Below are positions 18,185 through 28,326 of a DNA stretch of 64,000 bases, piece after piece. A model generated the notes under the pieces. It made no database searches, was not told the origin of the DNA, and worked only from the letters and a program-made list of their open reading frames with translations. The DNA comes from Gallionella sp. Lineage in GTDB: Bacteria; Pseudomonadota; Gammaproteobacteria; Burkholderiales; Gallionellaceae. The stretch spans positions 1 to 64,000 of the forward strand of contig JAQTYN010000011.1 in assembly GCA_028688275.1 (NCBI GenBank). Reading direction: 5' to 3'. Position 1 is the stretch's first letter, and each line of letters begins with the position of its first letter. Both the position numbers and the translations under genes were made by a program.

Positions 18185-18226
18185 CGTAAAAAAACCTACT
18201 GATAGCCTAAGCCGCTCAGTAGGTTT
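18185..18226 (-). terminator. Terminator of phosphoribulokinase
   Basis: An 11-bp stem (18192-18202, 18216-18226; AAACCTACTGA/TCAGTAGGTTT) followed on the minus strand by seven T. It is 43 bases beyond the gene's stop. Confidence 0.9.
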
Positions 18227-18269
18227 AGCGAGTTACGTCATCCATGATAGATGTCGTGTCTGGCGGGGG

Positions 18270-19160
18270 TTATTTCTTTTTATTGGCAATCATGTCGTGC
18301 ATCACAGGTGCCAAAATGATTTCCATGGAATGGCTCATTTTTCCACCAGGCACAACCATGGTGTTAGCACGAGACATAAACGAGCCAGGAATCATGTTCA
18401 ACATATAAGGGAAGTCCACGCCTTTAGGGTCACGGAAACGTACCACCACGAAGCTTTCATCTGGCGTAGGAATATCACGTGCGATGAAAGGATTCGATGT
18501 ATCTACCGTCGCCACACGTTGGAAGTTGATGTGGGTACGTGAGAATTGTGGGGTCAAGAACTTGATGTAATCAGGCATACGACGCAAAATGGTATCTACG
18601 GTTGCTTCAGCAGAATAGCCACGTTCAGCTTGGTCGCGATGGATCTTTTGGATCCATTCTAAGTTGACCACTGGCACGACGCCAATGCCCAAATCCACAT
18701 AACGTGACGCGTCAATGTCGCCATCACGCACTAAACCATGCAGACCTTCGTAGAACAACAGGTCGGAACCTTCTTCAATGCTTTCCCATGGGGTAAATAC
18801 GCCAGGCGTCAAATCAGTCAAACCAAAATGTTTGTTGTGCAAAGTTGCTTCTGCTTCGCTATGCACGTAATAGCGACGTTCACACATACCCGTTTCGCCA
18901 TATTGCTTGAACATTTGTTCAATTTTGTCGAAATGGTTGGCTTCTGGGCCAAAATGACTGAAGGTGTTGTTGCCGTTTTTGGCGGCTTCGCTAGATGCAG
19001 CACGGAATGCCATACGATCCAAGCTGTGCAAGCTATCGCCTTCAATGACAGCTGCTTTAATTTTTTCACGACGGAAAATATTTTCAAAAGCGCGTTTTGC
19101 TGTGGTTGTACCTGCACCTGACGAGCCTGCAATTGCAATCACTGGATGTTTAGATGACAT
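18270..19160 (-). CDS. prkB: Phosphoribulokinase (Calvin cycle)
   Basis: 296 residues, the proteobacterial (class I, octameric) length. Makes ribulose 1,5-bisphosphate from ribulose 5-phosphate and ATP. P-loop IAGSSGAGTTTAK at residues 9-21, EGDSLHS with the catalytic Asp region, YYVHSEAEATLH, and FYEGLHGLV. No rbcL, rbcS or cbbR gene is in the window, so regulation cannot be read here. A paralogous non-Calvin PRK family of similar length exists, so autotrophy is an inference. Confidence 0.93.
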   Translation of the reverse strand: MSSKHPVIAIAGSSGAGTTTAKRAFENIFRREKIKAAVIEGDSLHSLDRMAFRAASSEAAKNGNNTFSHFGPEANHFDKIEQMFKQYGETGMCERRYYVHSEAEATLHNKHFGLTDLTPGVFTPWESIEEGSDLLFYEGLHGLVRDGDIDASRYVDLGIGVVPVVNLEWIQKIHRDQAERGYSAEATVDTILRRMPDYIKFLTPQFSRTHINFQRVATVDTSNPFIARDIPTPDESFVVVRFRDPKGVDFPYMLNMIPGSFMSRANTMVVPGGKMSHSMEIILAPVMHDMIANKKK

Positions 19161-19320
19161 ACTTTGTTCCCCCTAATCATTATAGATAAAAAATTTAGAG
19201 CCGAATTCTAGCAGAATAAATGCTTAACGTAATTGCCAGAAATTGTCGCCCTTGTACAAGGTTTAAAATTACGGCTAAAACCTTAATGTTTCTTTGCTGA
19301 TTTACGGACGAATTATTGGA

Positions 19321-20163
19321 TTACCAAACAATTCTGAGTGAAAAATCGACAGCGGCTAAGTCTTTGGTCAGCGTGCCGATAGAAATGCGATCTACGCCTG
19401 TTAGTGCAACTTCGCGCAAGGTTTCCAAATTGATCCCGCCTGAAGCTTCTAATTCCGCATGACCGCCCGTGAGAATGACAGCGGAGCGCAATCCATCCAA
19501 GTCAAAATTATCCAGCAAAATAAGCTTGGCACCTGCACTCAACGCTTGTTGCAACTCATCCAAAGTTTCAACTTCAATTTGCACACTGACTTGAGGCGTT
19601 GCAAGCTCAAAAGCCTTAGCCAGCACCGCAGCAATCCCGCCTGCTGCCGTAATATGATTTTCTTTAATCAAAATGCCGTCAAATAGTCCGATGCGTTGGT
19701 TATGTCCGCCACCCACTTGCACCGCATATTTTTGTGCCATGCGCAGGCTGGGCAAGGTTTTGCGCGTGTCCATAATTTTGACATTGATCCCTGCAACTTC
19801 CTCCACATAGCGACGGGTAATGGTTGCGGTACCCGATAAAGTTTGCAGGAAATTCAAGGAACTGCGCTCAGCGGTCAGCAAAGCGCGGGCATTTCCTTTA
19901 ATTTCACATAACAATTGGTTGGGGGTAATCGTATCCCCCTCTTGAACATGCCATTGAATTTCGCAATGCGGATCCATCGCCTGAAAACAGGTGTCAAACC
20001 ATGCTTTGCCACACAATACGGCATGTTGACGTGTGATGAGCCGTGCGGTTGCTTGCAAGTCGCGGTCGAGCAGTTGCGCAGTCAAATCCCCTTCGCGCAC
20101 ATCTTCTACCAAAGCGGCGGCAACATTGTGTTGGATAATAGTCGTTAAGTCTTGCTTAAACAT
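19321..20163 (-). CDS. nadC: Nicotinate-nucleotide pyrophosphorylase (carboxylating)
   Basis: 280-residue quinolinate phosphoribosyltransferase of de novo NAD synthesis; uses PRPP. Motifs: VREGDLTAQLL near the N terminus, AERSSLNFLQTLSGTAT, KIMDTRKTLPSLRMAQKYAVQVGGGHNQRIGLFDGILIKENH, and IEVETLDEL plus LDNFDLDGL. Full length. It lies 46 bases downstream of hemH on the same strand and may be read from the ccm-hemH transcript. Confidence 0.97.
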   Translation of the reverse strand: MFKQDLTTIIQHNVAAALVEDVREGDLTAQLLDRDLQATARLITRQHAVLCGKAWFDTCFQAMDPHCEIQWHVQEGDTITPNQLLCEIKGNARALLTAERSSLNFLQTLSGTATITRRYVEEVAGINVKIMDTRKTLPSLRMAQKYAVQVGGGHNQRIGLFDGILIKENHITAAGGIAAVLAKAFELATPQVSVQIEVETLDELQQALSAGAKLILLDNFDLDGLRSAVILTGGHAELEASGGINLETLREVALTGVDRISIGTLTKDLAAVDFSLRIVW

Positions 20164-20209
20164 ATCATGCTCACTTTCTTAAGAACCTGCTCAGTTGATT
20201 GCCAAGGAC

Positions 20210-21298
20210 TTACTGCTGCGCACCACCTGCTTTTGCCCGTAAACGGCTTTGCTCTAATTCTGCGGCATTGGGTTCAATCAACCAGCCTTGCAAGTTGTCT
20301 GCGACCAAATCCGTCAGCGCGTGTATCCATTCTGGCTTGTCATTAAGACAGGGAATATAGTGGTATTCGCCACCGCCCGCGTGTTGGAAGTCTTCTTTGC
20401 CTTCTATGGCAATTTCTTCCAATGTTTCCAAGCAATCCGAGATAAAACCAGGGCAAACCACATCCACACGCGCTGTTTTTTGTTGCCCCAATTCCTTCAA
20501 AGTCGCGGTGGTGTAAGGCTTCAGCCATTCTGCCTTACCAAAGCGAGATTGAAAACTAATACGATATTGCGCTGGCTTAAGGTGGAGTGCTTCCGCCAGC
20601 AATCGCCCTGTTTTCAAGCATTCGCAATGGTAGGGGTCGCCCTTGTCTAGCGTGTATTGCGGTAAGCCATGAAAGCTCATCACCAACACATCTGGCTGAC
20701 CATTCTTTTCCCAATCATCCCGTATATTTTTTGCCATGGCATTGATGTAGGGCGGGTAATCGTGGAAATTTTTGATGGTGCGAAGCGCGGGGGTATTGCG
20801 CATTTGTTGTAATTCGCTAAAGACCGCATCCAAAGCCGTTGCCGTGGTGCTGGCGGCGTATTGTGGATACAGCGGCACCAGCAAAATGCGCTGACAATTC
20901 TGCGCTTTGAGTTTACGTAATTGACCTGCAATCGAAGGATTGCCGTAGCGCATGGCATATTCCACGACATAAGGGGCTTTGGTGCGTAAGCTGAGATAGC
21001 CTTGCAATAACACCGCTTGTTTGGCAGTGTAAACACGCAGCGGTGAACCTTCTTTTAACCAAATCGAGGCATATTTTGCAGCGGACTTTTTCGGGCGCAC
21101 ATTCAAAATAATGCCATTCAAAATCAGCCACCACACTGCTTTGGGAATTTCCACGACACGCGGATCACTCAAAAATTCCTTGAGATAGGTGCGCACTGCA
21201 CTGGGAGTGGGCTCATCAGGTGTCCCTAAGTTAATCAGTAAAATACCTGTTTTAACGGGTGTGCCGTGGTTAAAGCTCGGTTCGGCTTGGTAGCGCAT
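20210..21298 (-). CDS. hemH: Ferrochelatase
   Basis: 362 residues; inserts Fe2+ into protoporphyrin [35 protein letters not shown] at the N terminus, [25 protein letters not shown] with the catalytic His, and [22 protein letters not shown] lies about 8 bases before the ATG at 21298; a GTG two codons upstream (21304) overlaps the ccmI stop and is an alternative. Placed directly after ccmI, it couples haem supply to cytochrome c maturation. Confidence 0.96.
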   Translation of the reverse strand: MRYQAEPSFNHGTPVKTGILLINLGTPDEPTPSAVRTYLKEFLSDPRVVEIPKAVWWLILNGIILNVRPKKSAAKYASIWLKEGSPLRVYTAKQAVLLQGYLSLRTKAPYVVEYAMRYGNPSIAGQLRKLKAQNCQRILLVPLYPQYAASTTATALDAVFSELQQMRNTPALRTIKNFHDYPPYINAMAKNIRDDWEKNGQPDVLVMSFHGLPQYTLDKGDPYHCECLKTGRLLAEALHLKPAQYRISFQSRFGKAEWLKPYTTATLKELGQQKTARVDVVCPGFISDCLETLEEIAIEGKEDFQHAGGGEYHYIPCLNDKPEWIHALTDLVADNLQGWLIEPNAAELEQSRLRAKAGGAQQ

Positions 21299-21300
21299 AC

Positions 21301-22578
21301 TCACTTCACCTGTTGGTCAATCACGATATTCAAGCCTTTTGTGCCAGGCTTAACGCCAGCGGTCAAGCCTTCCCAATCTCCCGACGTTGCCATCGGCGTG
21401 CCTGATTTGGACACCCGCGCCACGACGACGACTTGGTCGAAACCTGAAATTTTCAGTTGAGGCTGCATCGCCATGCTGTCATCCAGCGTAAAGGTCAGCG
21501 GCAAGTCTTTCACTTGTTTACGCAACACCGCCAACGGCATTTTCGGCCCTGTTGCCGCACGTGCCAAAATAAACACCGTGTCGTCGGGCGATACTTTGCT
21601 CATCAAGGCAGGACTGAGCGCAACCTTGCCGCTCACCGCCGCTTGAGGATTCGGCACCATGCGTTCCGCATCAGGCAAAGTGGGCAGTTTGGCTAACTTT
21701 TCCTTCCCACCAGGTTGTGCCGCCAAGTATTCGCGTGCGGTTTTGATGCCATCCTTAATCATTTGCACGTCAGGATAATCTGCAGGGAGCAAGTTCACCA
21801 AAGTCTGCCAATGAGTAATCGCCGCCGCATAGTCGCCGCGTTCCATCGCTGCCGAGCCAGCTAACGCCAGCGCGGTGGTGTTTTTAGGGTCGAGTGCTAA
21901 GGCTTTATCCAGGAATTTAGTCGGCTCCCCGATTAAAGTTTGCCCTTTGGCCATCGCATAAGCATCGGCATACTCCGTCCACATTTGCGATTCATTAGGA
22001 GCCAATTTGGCAAGGTGTTCGTAAGCACGCACCGCATCTGCATAACGTTTTAATTCCGCGTAGGAACGTCCTAATTGCAGCCAACCTTCAGTTTTTTCAG
22101 GTGTATCAGGTGTACTGGACAGCCTTTTCTCTAAAGATTCCAGCGCAGTTTCAGAGCGAATAATGCCCGAAGCATCCGAGCCAATTTGCTCTTTAGGCTG
22201 AGGCGACAACGCATCTAACCGCCCTAATTTGTAATACAAGCCAACGCTGGAAACTGGAATCAGCACCGCCAACACCATCGCCAATACTTTTGCGGGATTG
22301 CGCGGTGCGGTAATGACCGCTTGCGTAGACTTTACTTCCGACAGTAAACGCGCTTGCAACTCTTGCTGACCTTCTTCAAAAGCCGCTTGCGTGAGCAAAT
22401 CATTGTTTAAATCGGCGGCCATTTCAGACGACTGATCGCGCAGAATTTCCAAGTTTGCCGCATCACGCAGCACTTCATTATTGGTTACTTTGCCGCGCCA
22501 CAAAGGCACGACGACAAAAAGCACGCCCAGCAACAGCATCGCCGCACAGATGAGCCAAAAAGTGATCGTTAAAGTCAT
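21301..22578 (-). CDS. ccmI: Cytochrome c maturation protein CcmI
   Basis: 425 residues: two N-terminal membrane helices ([40 protein letters not shown]) and a periplasmic TPR domain (about 150-280, repeats such as [24 protein letters not shown]), then a C-terminal beta-rich module (about 320-425). It chaperones apocytochrome c to the CcmFH haem lyase. Last ccm gene before hemH, 16 bases after ccmH. Confidence 0.93.
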   Translation of the reverse strand: MTLTITFWLICAAMLLLGVLFVVVPLWRGKVTNNEVLRDAANLEILRDQSSEMAADLNNDLLTQAAFEEGQQELQARLLSEVKSTQAVITAPRNPAKVLAMVLAVLIPVSSVGLYYKLGRLDALSPQPKEQIGSDASGIIRSETALESLEKRLSSTPDTPEKTEGWLQLGRSYAELKRYADAVRAYEHLAKLAPNESQMWTEYADAYAMAKGQTLIGEPTKFLDKALALDPKNTTALALAGSAAMERGDYAAAITHWQTLVNLLPADYPDVQMIKDGIKTAREYLAAQPGGKEKLAKLPTLPDAERMVPNPQAAVSGKVALSPALMSKVSPDDTVFILARAATGPKMPLAVLRKQVKDLPLTFTLDDSMAMQPQLKISGFDQVVVVARVSKSGTPMATSGDWEGLTAGVKPGTKGLNIVIDQQVK

Positions 22579-22594
22579 GTTATTTAGTCGTTTA

Positions 22595-23044
22595 TTATTT
22601 CAATAAATCCGCTGCACGCTGCGCGTCTTCGGCAGAGATCGACGGTTCATCTGCAATGCGAGATTTGCGTTTGCGTAATTGGTAAATCAACACCGCACTG
22701 CCCAGCAGCAGCAGCACAAATGGGGCTAACCACAGCGGCATGGTTTCTTTGTCCACGGGCGGGTCAAACAAGACTGACTTGCCAAAACGTTCAACCAGTA
22801 AATCCATGATTTCTTGATCGGTCGCGCCCGCTTTCATCTTTTCGCGCATGATTTGACGCACATCTTTAGACCAATCCGAATGCGAATTGGAGACAGGTTC
22901 ACTTTGGCACACCAAGCAGCGCACCTTTTCCGCCAACTGCATCATGCGCTTTTCAATAACGGGATCATCCGCAATATCTTGCGCTTCGCCCGCGTGGGCA
23001 AACATGGGCATCAAGCACAACAGTGCCATCAATAAGTATCTCAT
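22595..23044 (-). CDS. ccmH: Cytochrome c maturation protein CcmH
   Basis: 149 residues: signal peptide MRYLLMALLCLMPMFAHAG, thiol-redox domain with RCLVCQSEPVSNS (C-x2-C) near residue 43, and a C-terminal membrane helix LWLAPFVLLLLGSAVLIYQL. Reduces apocytochrome CXXCH cysteines. The start overlaps the end of ccmG by 4 bases. This is the short CcmH; the CcmI part is a separate gene. Confidence 0.95.
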   Translation of the reverse strand: MRYLLMALLCLMPMFAHAGEAQDIADDPVIEKRMMQLAEKVRCLVCQSEPVSNSHSDWSKDVRQIMREKMKAGATDQEIMDLLVERFGKSVLFDPPVDKETMPLWLAPFVLLLLGSAVLIYQLRKRKSRIADEPSISAEDAQRAADLLK

Positions 23045-23568
23045 TTGGCTTGCAACTCCTTCACCAAGGGCAAAATGGTTTGCGTCAGATTTTCGGGGTT
23101 GACCGCACCGATCAGCTTGTAGCGAATCACGCCTTGTTTATCAATCACATAGGTTTCTGGTACGCCATACACGCCGTAATCAAAACCCACTTTGCCATCT
23201 ACATCTGAAATCGTCAGGGTGTAAGGATCACCCGCTCTTTGAAGTGTGGCTTCGCCATCTTCACGCTTGTCTTTGTAATCCAGCCCAATAATATGCACGA
23301 TATTTTGCTTGGACAATTCCATCAAAATAGGATGTTCATCTTTGCAAGCACCACACCACGAAGCCCATACATTCAACAACCACACTTTGCCTTTCATGTC
23401 GGCGGGGGAGAATTTCTGATCGGGTTCGCTGAGTTTTGGCAACACAAAAGCAGGCGCGGCCTTGTTCACCAAAGGCGACGGCACTTCACGCGTGTCTCGA
23501 CCCAGTCCTTTGTACAAAAAGACCGACAAAATCACAAAAATCACAAACGGTAATATGAAACGTATCAT
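23041..23568 (-). CDS. ccmG: Thiol:disulfide interchange protein CcmG/DsbE
   Basis: 175-residue membrane-anchored thioredoxin. One N-terminal helix (FILPFVIFVILSVFLYKGL), then a thioredoxin fold with active site WASWCGACKDEHP near residue 79 and the cis-Pro loop YGVPETYVID. Keeps CcmH and apocytochrome thiols reduced. Overlaps both ccmF and ccmH by 4 bases, indicating translational coupling. Confidence 0.96.
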   Translation of the reverse strand: MIRFILPFVIFVILSVFLYKGLGRDTREVPSPLVNKAAPAFVLPKLSEPDQKFSPADMKGKVWLLNVWASWCGACKDEHPILMELSKQNIVHIIGLDYKDKREDGEATLQRAGDPYTLTISDVDGKVGFDYGVYGVPETYVIDKQGVIRYKLIGAVNPENLTQTILPLVKELQAK

Positions 23569-25520
23569 GCTGCTTGCTCCTTTGTTTGCTTATGGATACG
23601 GTAGCGACGATCACTGATCGCCAACACGCCACCCAATGCCATGAATAAACACCCTAACCAAATCCAATCAATAAACGGTTTGATATACACCCGCACCGCC
23701 CACGCACCGTCTGCTTCAGGAATCGGCTCGCCTAAAGAGACATACAAATCACGAATGAAGCCTGGTTCAATCGCCGCTTCTGTCAACGGCATACCCGACA
23801 CATTGTATTGACGTTTCTCAGGGAATAATTCCGTGACTGGCTTGCCGTCTTTGCTGACCACAACACGACCTATACCTGCCACATAGTTCGGGCCTTCTTT
23901 TTCGGTAACGCCCTTAAATTGGAAGTCATAGCCCCCTGCATGCACCACATCATCCACATTCATGCGCACATCACGTTCGGTTTCATAGCCTTTGACCAAG
24001 GTAACGCCGATGATAAACAGTGCCACGCCCAAATGCGCTAATTGCATCCCGTAATAGCTCAGGCTTTGTTTACGGATGCGTTGCGTCAATGTGCCTGCCC
24101 CCGTCAAACGCGGCACTAAACTGACTACCAACGAGGCAATAATCCACAAGCCCAATAACAAGCCCAGCGCAATCATGGGTGTCCATTTGCCGCCCACAAA
24201 AGGCAACAGCACCGCGATCACCGCCGCCGCGCCGAACGCCCATTGCACGCGTTTAGCCAAATCGGGCAACGCCATTTTTTTCCAGCGTGCAATCGGACCC
24301 AAGCCCATCATAAACACCATCGGGATCATCAAAGGCACAAATACCGCTTCAAAATATGGAGGACCTACGGACAATTTGCCATAACCTAGCGCGTCCATAA
24401 ACAGCGGATACAAGGTACCGATAAACACGGAAGCAGAAGCCACAGACAACAACACGTTGTTAAACAGCAATAAGGATTCACGCGACAGCGCGTCAAACTT
24501 GCCGCCCAAGCCAATTTTGGGCGCGCGCCAAGCGAATAGCAATAAGGATGCACCGATGACCAGCACCAAGAAGGTCAAGATAAAAATCCCGCGTTTAGGA
24601 TCGGCGGCGAACGAATGCACCGAGGTTAATACGCCTGAACGCACTAAGAACGTGCCCAACAAACTCAACGAAAATGCGGCAATCGCCAGCAACACCGTCC
24701 AGCTCTTAAACGCGCCACGTTTTTCCGTCACAGCAAGCGAGTGAATCAAGGCTGTACCCAATAACCACGGCATAAACGACGCGTTTTCCACGGGATCCCA
24801 GAACCACCAACCGCCCCAGCCCAATTCGTAATACGCCCACCAGCTACCCAGTGCGATACCAATGGTCATAAACACCCATGCCACCGTTGTCCAAGGACGT
24901 GACCAGCGCGCCCAAGTCGCGTCCAGTTTGCCGCCCAACAATGCCGCAATCGCAAAAGCAAACGCCACGGAGAAGCCTACATAGCCCATATACAACATGG
25001 GCGGATGTATCACCAAACCAGGATCTTGCAACAACGGATTCAAATCACGACCATCCAGTGCAGCGGGCAGCAAGCGATCAAATGGGCTAGAGGTGAACAG
25101 CATAAACAGCAGGAAACCCACCGCGATTAAGCCCATGACACCCAACACGCGAGCGACCATTTCTTGGGGTAAATGTTTGCTGAACATCGCTACGGCCGCC
25201 GTCCAGCAAGAAAGCAACACCGCCCACAACAACAAAGACCCTTCGTGTCCGCCCCAAATGGCCGAGAAACGATAGATGGCAGGGAGCTGTGAGTTGGAAT
25301 GTTGTGCGACGTACAGCACGGAGAAGTCGTTGTTGAGGAAGGCATAAGCCAAAGCAGCAAAGGCCATGCTCATCAACAACATTTGCCCATATGCCAACGG
25401 ACGCGCCACACCCATCAGCACGGCGTTGTTGCGTGCCGCACCGATGATGGGGAGCGTGCCCAAGGTTGCCGCCAAAAATAGCGCGACAATTAAAGAGAAA
25501 TGTCCAAGTTCTGGAATCAT
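23565..25520 (-). CDS. ccmF: Haem lyase subunit CcmF
   Basis: 651-residue membrane protein with about 14-15 helices. The periplasmic WWD domain GWGGWWFWDPVENASFMPWL is intact near residue 240, and GGHEGSLLLW and DPGLVIHPPMLYMGYVGF with conserved His residues are present. Attaches haem from holo-CcmE to apocytochrome c. Separated from ccmE by 141 bases that hold a pair of palindromic repeats, the only interruption in this otherwise overlapping operon. Confidence 0.97.
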   Translation of the reverse strand: MIPELGHFSLIVALFLAATLGTLPIIGAARNNAVLMGVARPLAYGQMLLMSMAFAALAYAFLNNDFSVLYVAQHSNSQLPAIYRFSAIWGGHEGSLLLWAVLLSCWTAAVAMFSKHLPQEMVARVLGVMGLIAVGFLLFMLFTSSPFDRLLPAALDGRDLNPLLQDPGLVIHPPMLYMGYVGFSVAFAFAIAALLGGKLDATWARWSRPWTTVAWVFMTIGIALGSWWAYYELGWGGWWFWDPVENASFMPWLLGTALIHSLAVTEKRGAFKSWTVLLAIAAFSLSLLGTFLVRSGVLTSVHSFAADPKRGIFILTFLVLVIGASLLLFAWRAPKIGLGGKFDALSRESLLLFNNVLLSVASASVFIGTLYPLFMDALGYGKLSVGPPYFEAVFVPLMIPMVFMMGLGPIARWKKMALPDLAKRVQWAFGAAAVIAVLLPFVGGKWTPMIALGLLLGLWIIASLVVSLVPRLTGAGTLTQRIRKQSLSYYGMQLAHLGVALFIIGVTLVKGYETERDVRMNVDDVVHAGGYDFQFKGVTEKEGPNYVAGIGRVVVSKDGKPVTELFPEKRQYNVSGMPLTEAAIEPGFIRDLYVSLGEPIPEADGAWAVRVYIKPFIDWIWLGCLFMALGGVLAISDRRYRIHKQTKEQAA

Positions 25521-25551
25521 GCGGTCACTTTCATAGTGTGGTTAAGGTGAT

Positions 25552-25590
25552 ATTCCCTCTCCCGCTCGCGGGAGAGGGTTGGGGAGAGGG
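25552..25590. repeat. CCCTCTCCC palindromic repeat, copy 1
   Basis: CCCTCTCCCGC paired with GCGGGAGAGGG, followed by TTGGGGAGAGGG. Forms a stable hairpin between ccmE and ccmF. Confidence 0.85.
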
Positions 25591-25605
25591 TGTTTTGTGA
25601 ACACA

Positions 25606-25652
25606 TTCCCTCTCCCCCAGCCCCTCTCCCACAAGTGGGCGAGGGGAGCTCG
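25606..25652. repeat. CCCTCTCCC palindromic repeat, copy 2
   Basis: Starts CCCTCTCCCCCAGCCCCTC and then forms a hairpin closed by GTGGGCGAGGGG. It is inverted relative to copy 1, 16 bases away, so the two form a BIME-like pair. Confidence 0.85.
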
Positions 25653-25661
25653 AACTACGGA

Positions 25662-26123
25662 TTATTTTGCAACAGGCACGCCACTCGCCGCTGCTTTGGC
25701 AGCTTCGGCGCGTTTAATCGCATCAGCGGCTTCGGGTGGCATATAGTTTTCATCGTGTTTGGCGAGGACTTCATCGGCGTGCATCATGCCATCGGCTTCC
25801 ATTTTGCCTTGTGCGACCACGCCTTTACCTTCTTTAAATAGGTCAGGCAGAATGCCTTTGTAAACCACGGTCAAACTTTTTTGCGTATCAGTGATGCGGA
25901 ATCTGACGGACAAGCCGCCTTGATCACGTACCACACTGCCCGCTTCCACCAGCCCGCCAATGCGGAAACTGCGACCTTGTGGGGCTTCTTTGTTAAATAC
26001 TTGGGTGGGGGTGAAATACAAGCTGACATTGGATTTTAGCGCGTACAACACCAATCCAACCGCCATGCTCAGTCCGACCAGTCCTGCGATGATGTACATC
26101 AATCTTTTTTGTCTTGCGGTCAT
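25662..26123 (-). CDS. ccmE: Haem chaperone CcmE
   Basis: 153 residues: short N tail MTARQKRLMYI, membrane anchor IIAGLVGLSMAVGLVLYAL, OB-fold beta-barrel (about 45-125) and the haem-binding motif LAKHDENYMPPE with the covalent His. The C-terminal tail is Ala-rich. Accepts haem from CcmC and hands it to CcmF. Starts 2 bases after ccmD. Confidence 0.96.
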   Translation of the reverse strand: MTARQKRLMYIIAGLVGLSMAVGLVLYALKSNVSLYFTPTQVFNKEAPQGRSFRIGGLVEAGSVVRDQGGLSVRFRITDTQKSLTVVYKGILPDLFKEGKGVVAQGKMEADGMMHADEVLAKHDENYMPPEAADAIKRAEAAKAAASGVPVAK

Positions 26124-26125
26124 GC

Positions 26126-26287
26126 TTACTCTCCTGCTTCTCGTAATTCGCGCACTTGTCGCAAGGTTAGGCTGCGTTTGTGTCGGACTAAGGCGATTTC
26201 AATGGCGAACACCAAAAAGGTCACGCCATATGCGCCCCAGACATACACGCCGCGTCCACCCATGTAAAAGAATTCAGCCCAGTTCAT
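26126..26287 (-). CDS. ccmD: Haem exporter accessory protein CcmD
   Basis: A 53-codon gene: MNWAEFFYMGGRGVYVWGAY then one transmembrane helix (GVTFLVFAIEIALV) and a basic tail ending LRQVRELREAGE. This is the CcmD pattern and position between ccmC and ccmE. Its ATG overlaps the ccmC stop as ATGA. CcmD releases holo-CcmE from CcmABC. Confidence 0.93.
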   Translation of the reverse strand: MNWAEFFYMGGRGVYVWGAYGVTFLVFAIEIALVRHKRSLTLRQVRELREAGE

Positions 26288-27021
26288 GCTTTCACCTCAG
26301 CTAAGTCTGCCACCCATTTGGTATGGCGTTCACGTTCCAGAATAATGCTGCGCACGCGAGTCAGTGCCACGGCAATGGCGTACAACCAGCACGCGACCAA
26401 GGTAATAAACATGGCTTGTTGCATGGCAACGTGCATGGATGTGCCTGTGAATTTGATGGTTGAACCTTGATGCAGGGTATTCCACCATTTCACCGAGAAA
26501 TAAATAATCGGCACATTCACCGAACCCACAACCGCCAACAAAGCGGCTGCGCGATCCGCACGGCGAGGATCGTCAATCGAAGCATGTAGGGAAATAAAAC
26601 CAAAATACAAGAACAACAAGATCAGTTCAGACGTGAGTCGCGCATCCCAAACCCACCATGCGCCCCACATTGGCTTGCCCCACAGCGCGCCTGTCCACAA
26701 GGAAATAAAGGCAAACAATGCGCCTGTCGGGGCAATGGCAGAAGCCATCATAGACGACAGTCTGGTGTTAAAAATCAAGCCTAAAGCCGCATAGCCCGCC
26801 ATGATGAGATACAAAAACATGGACAAAATCGACGCGGGGACGTGGATGAAAATAATGCGATACGCCTCACCTTGCACCGCATCCGTGGGCGCGATAAAGA
26901 AGCCGATATACAGCCCAATGACAAACAACACCGCTGCGGGCAGTGCAAACCAAGGAATTAACTTGCCCGCCAAACCATAAAAGGTGCTGGGCGCAGAATA
27001 CTTAAACCAATTGATTGCCAC
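26284..27021 (-). CDS. ccmC: Haem exporter protein CcmC
   Basis: 245 residues with six membrane helices and the WWD motif WGAWWVWDARLTSELIL near residue 125; IIFIHVPASI and LHQGSTIK supply the conserved haem-ligand histidines. Loads haem on CcmE. Four bases separate it from ccmB and it overlaps ccmD. Confidence 0.96.
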   Translation of the reverse strand: MAINWFKYSAPSTFYGLAGKLIPWFALPAAVLFVIGLYIGFFIAPTDAVQGEAYRIIFIHVPASILSMFLYLIMAGYAALGLIFNTRLSSMMASAIAPTGALFAFISLWTGALWGKPMWGAWWVWDARLTSELILLFLYFGFISLHASIDDPRRADRAAALLAVVGSVNVPIIYFSVKWWNTLHQGSTIKFTGTSMHVAMQQAMFITLVACWLYAIAVALTRVRSIILERERHTKWVADLAEVKA

Positions 27022-27025
27022 AGAA

Positions 27026-27715
27026 TTACTCCATTGAAATGCGCAATGCCTGCGCAGAAACCCACGGGGTCAAGACCAGCGAAAACATTAACATCGCCGC
27101 CAATAACGCCAAATTCGATACCATTGCTTCATTTAATCCCGCCGAAATCGCATACACCGCGCCCGTGCCGAAAATCAATACAGGTATGCACAACGGCAAT
27201 ACCAGCAAGGATAACAATACCCCGCCGCCACGCAATCCCAAGGTCAACGCTGCGCCGATGCCACCTATCATGCTCAATACAGGCGTGCCTAATAACAGCC
27301 CCAACACCAATACGCCTTGGGCGGGGACAGACAAGTCAAATTGTATGCCCAGCACGGGGGCAATCAACACCAACGGCAAGCCAGACACCATCCAATGCGC
27401 AATCATTTTGCCCAACACCAAGATGGACAGCGATTGTGGTGCGAGCATCATTTGCTCTAACGTGCCATCCACATAATCAGCGGAAAACAAGCGTCCCAAC
27501 GACAACATCGAAGCCAACAATGCCGCCACCCACAACACACCTGGTGCCATCTTGCGCAGCAACTCCATTTCCGACCCTACGCCCAGCGGGAACAAACTTA
27601 CCACCATGACGAAGAAAATCAAGGTAGTAAACACATCGGCACGCCGACGCATCGCCAGCAATAAATCGCGGCGCACCACCAACACTAATAATTGCCACAC
27701 CGATAAAGTATTCAC
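27026..27715 (-). CDS. ccmB: Haem exporter protein CcmB
   Basis: 229-residue six-helix ABC permease partner of CcmA. Family motifs include DLLLAMRRRADVFTTLIFFVMVVSLFPLGVG at the N terminus and DGTLEQMMLAPQSL. Overlaps ccmA by 4 bases. Confidence 0.96.
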   Translation of the reverse strand: MNTLSVWQLLVLVVRRDLLLAMRRRADVFTTLIFFVMVVSLFPLGVGSEMELLRKMAPGVLWVAALLASMLSLGRLFSADYVDGTLEQMMLAPQSLSILVLGKMIAHWMVSGLPLVLIAPVLGIQFDLSVPAQGVLVLGLLLGTPVLSMIGGIGAALTLGLRGGGVLLSLLVLPLCIPVLIFGTGAVYAISAGLNEAMVSNLALLAAMLMFSLVLTPWVSAQALRISME

Positions 27716-28326
27716 GACAACGATAACCTACGCATTTCCATGCCTGCAATTTCCAACGGTTGATGCGTGGTAAAAATGACCATGCCTTGACGGGCGAGAT
27801 GTTCCGCAATCAAGGTCTGCACTAACTCGACCGCTCCGACATCCAATGCCGCCAATGGTTCATCCAACACCCATAGCTTGGCGTTACCCAATAACAAACG
27901 CACTAATGCCACACGTCGTCGTTGACCTTGCGATAACACCTTGGTGGGCAATCGCTCACGCCCCTTTAATCCCATACGGCGCAACGCCGCGACGGCTTGT
28001 TTGTCATCCAACGCGATGCCCGCCAAGCCTGCCGAAATCCGCAAATTTTCCACGCCACTCAGCTCATCTTTAATCGCATTGTGGTGACCGAGATACAACA
28101 AATTGGCGAAATAATCTTCTGCTAACTCGCGCATATCCGTGCCATCCCACAAAATTTTGCCTGATTCAGGCGACAAAAAGCCGCACAAGGTACGCAGCAG
28201 ACTGGTTTTACCACTGCCGTTTTCTCCCTGCACTTGCATGATTTGACCCGATTCCAATACAAAACTCAGGTCAGAGAACAAACGATGATCGCCTCGGCTA
28301 CACGCCAGATGACTGACTTCCAGCAT
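27712..28326 (-). CDS. ccmA: Haem exporter ATPase CcmA
   Basis: 204-residue ABC ATPase and first gene of the ccm operon. Walker A GENGSGKTSLLR, signature LSQGQRRRVALVRLLL, Walker B LWVLDEPLAALD, switch His in TTHQPLE. With CcmB it powers release of holo-CcmE. The operon promoter should lie in 28327-28450. Confidence 0.97.
   Translation of the reverse strand: MLEVSHLACSRGDHRLFSDLSFVLESGQIMQVQGENGSGKTSLLRTLCGFLSPESGKILWDGTDMRELAEDYFANLLYLGHHNAIKDELSGVENLRISAGLAGIALDDKQAVAALRRMGLKGRERLPTKVLSQGQRRRVALVRLLLGNAKLWVLDEPLAALDVGAVELVQTLIAEHLARQGMVIFTTHQPLEIAGMEMRRLSLS

Larger units (their letters stand above)
17939..18269. other. Region between the secreted-protein genes and prkB
   Basis: 331 bases containing the doubtful 42-codon ORF, two inverted copies of the GACAGACCACGGTTTT-type repeat (18052-18068 and 18144-18162) and the phosphoribulokinase terminator (18185-18226). 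Nothing else is recognised. Confidence 0.7.

Noticed and set aside
27034-27609. 191-codon plus-strand frame across ccmB
   Set aside because: Low-complexity Pro/Thr/Arg composition and full overlap with the conserved ccmB gene.
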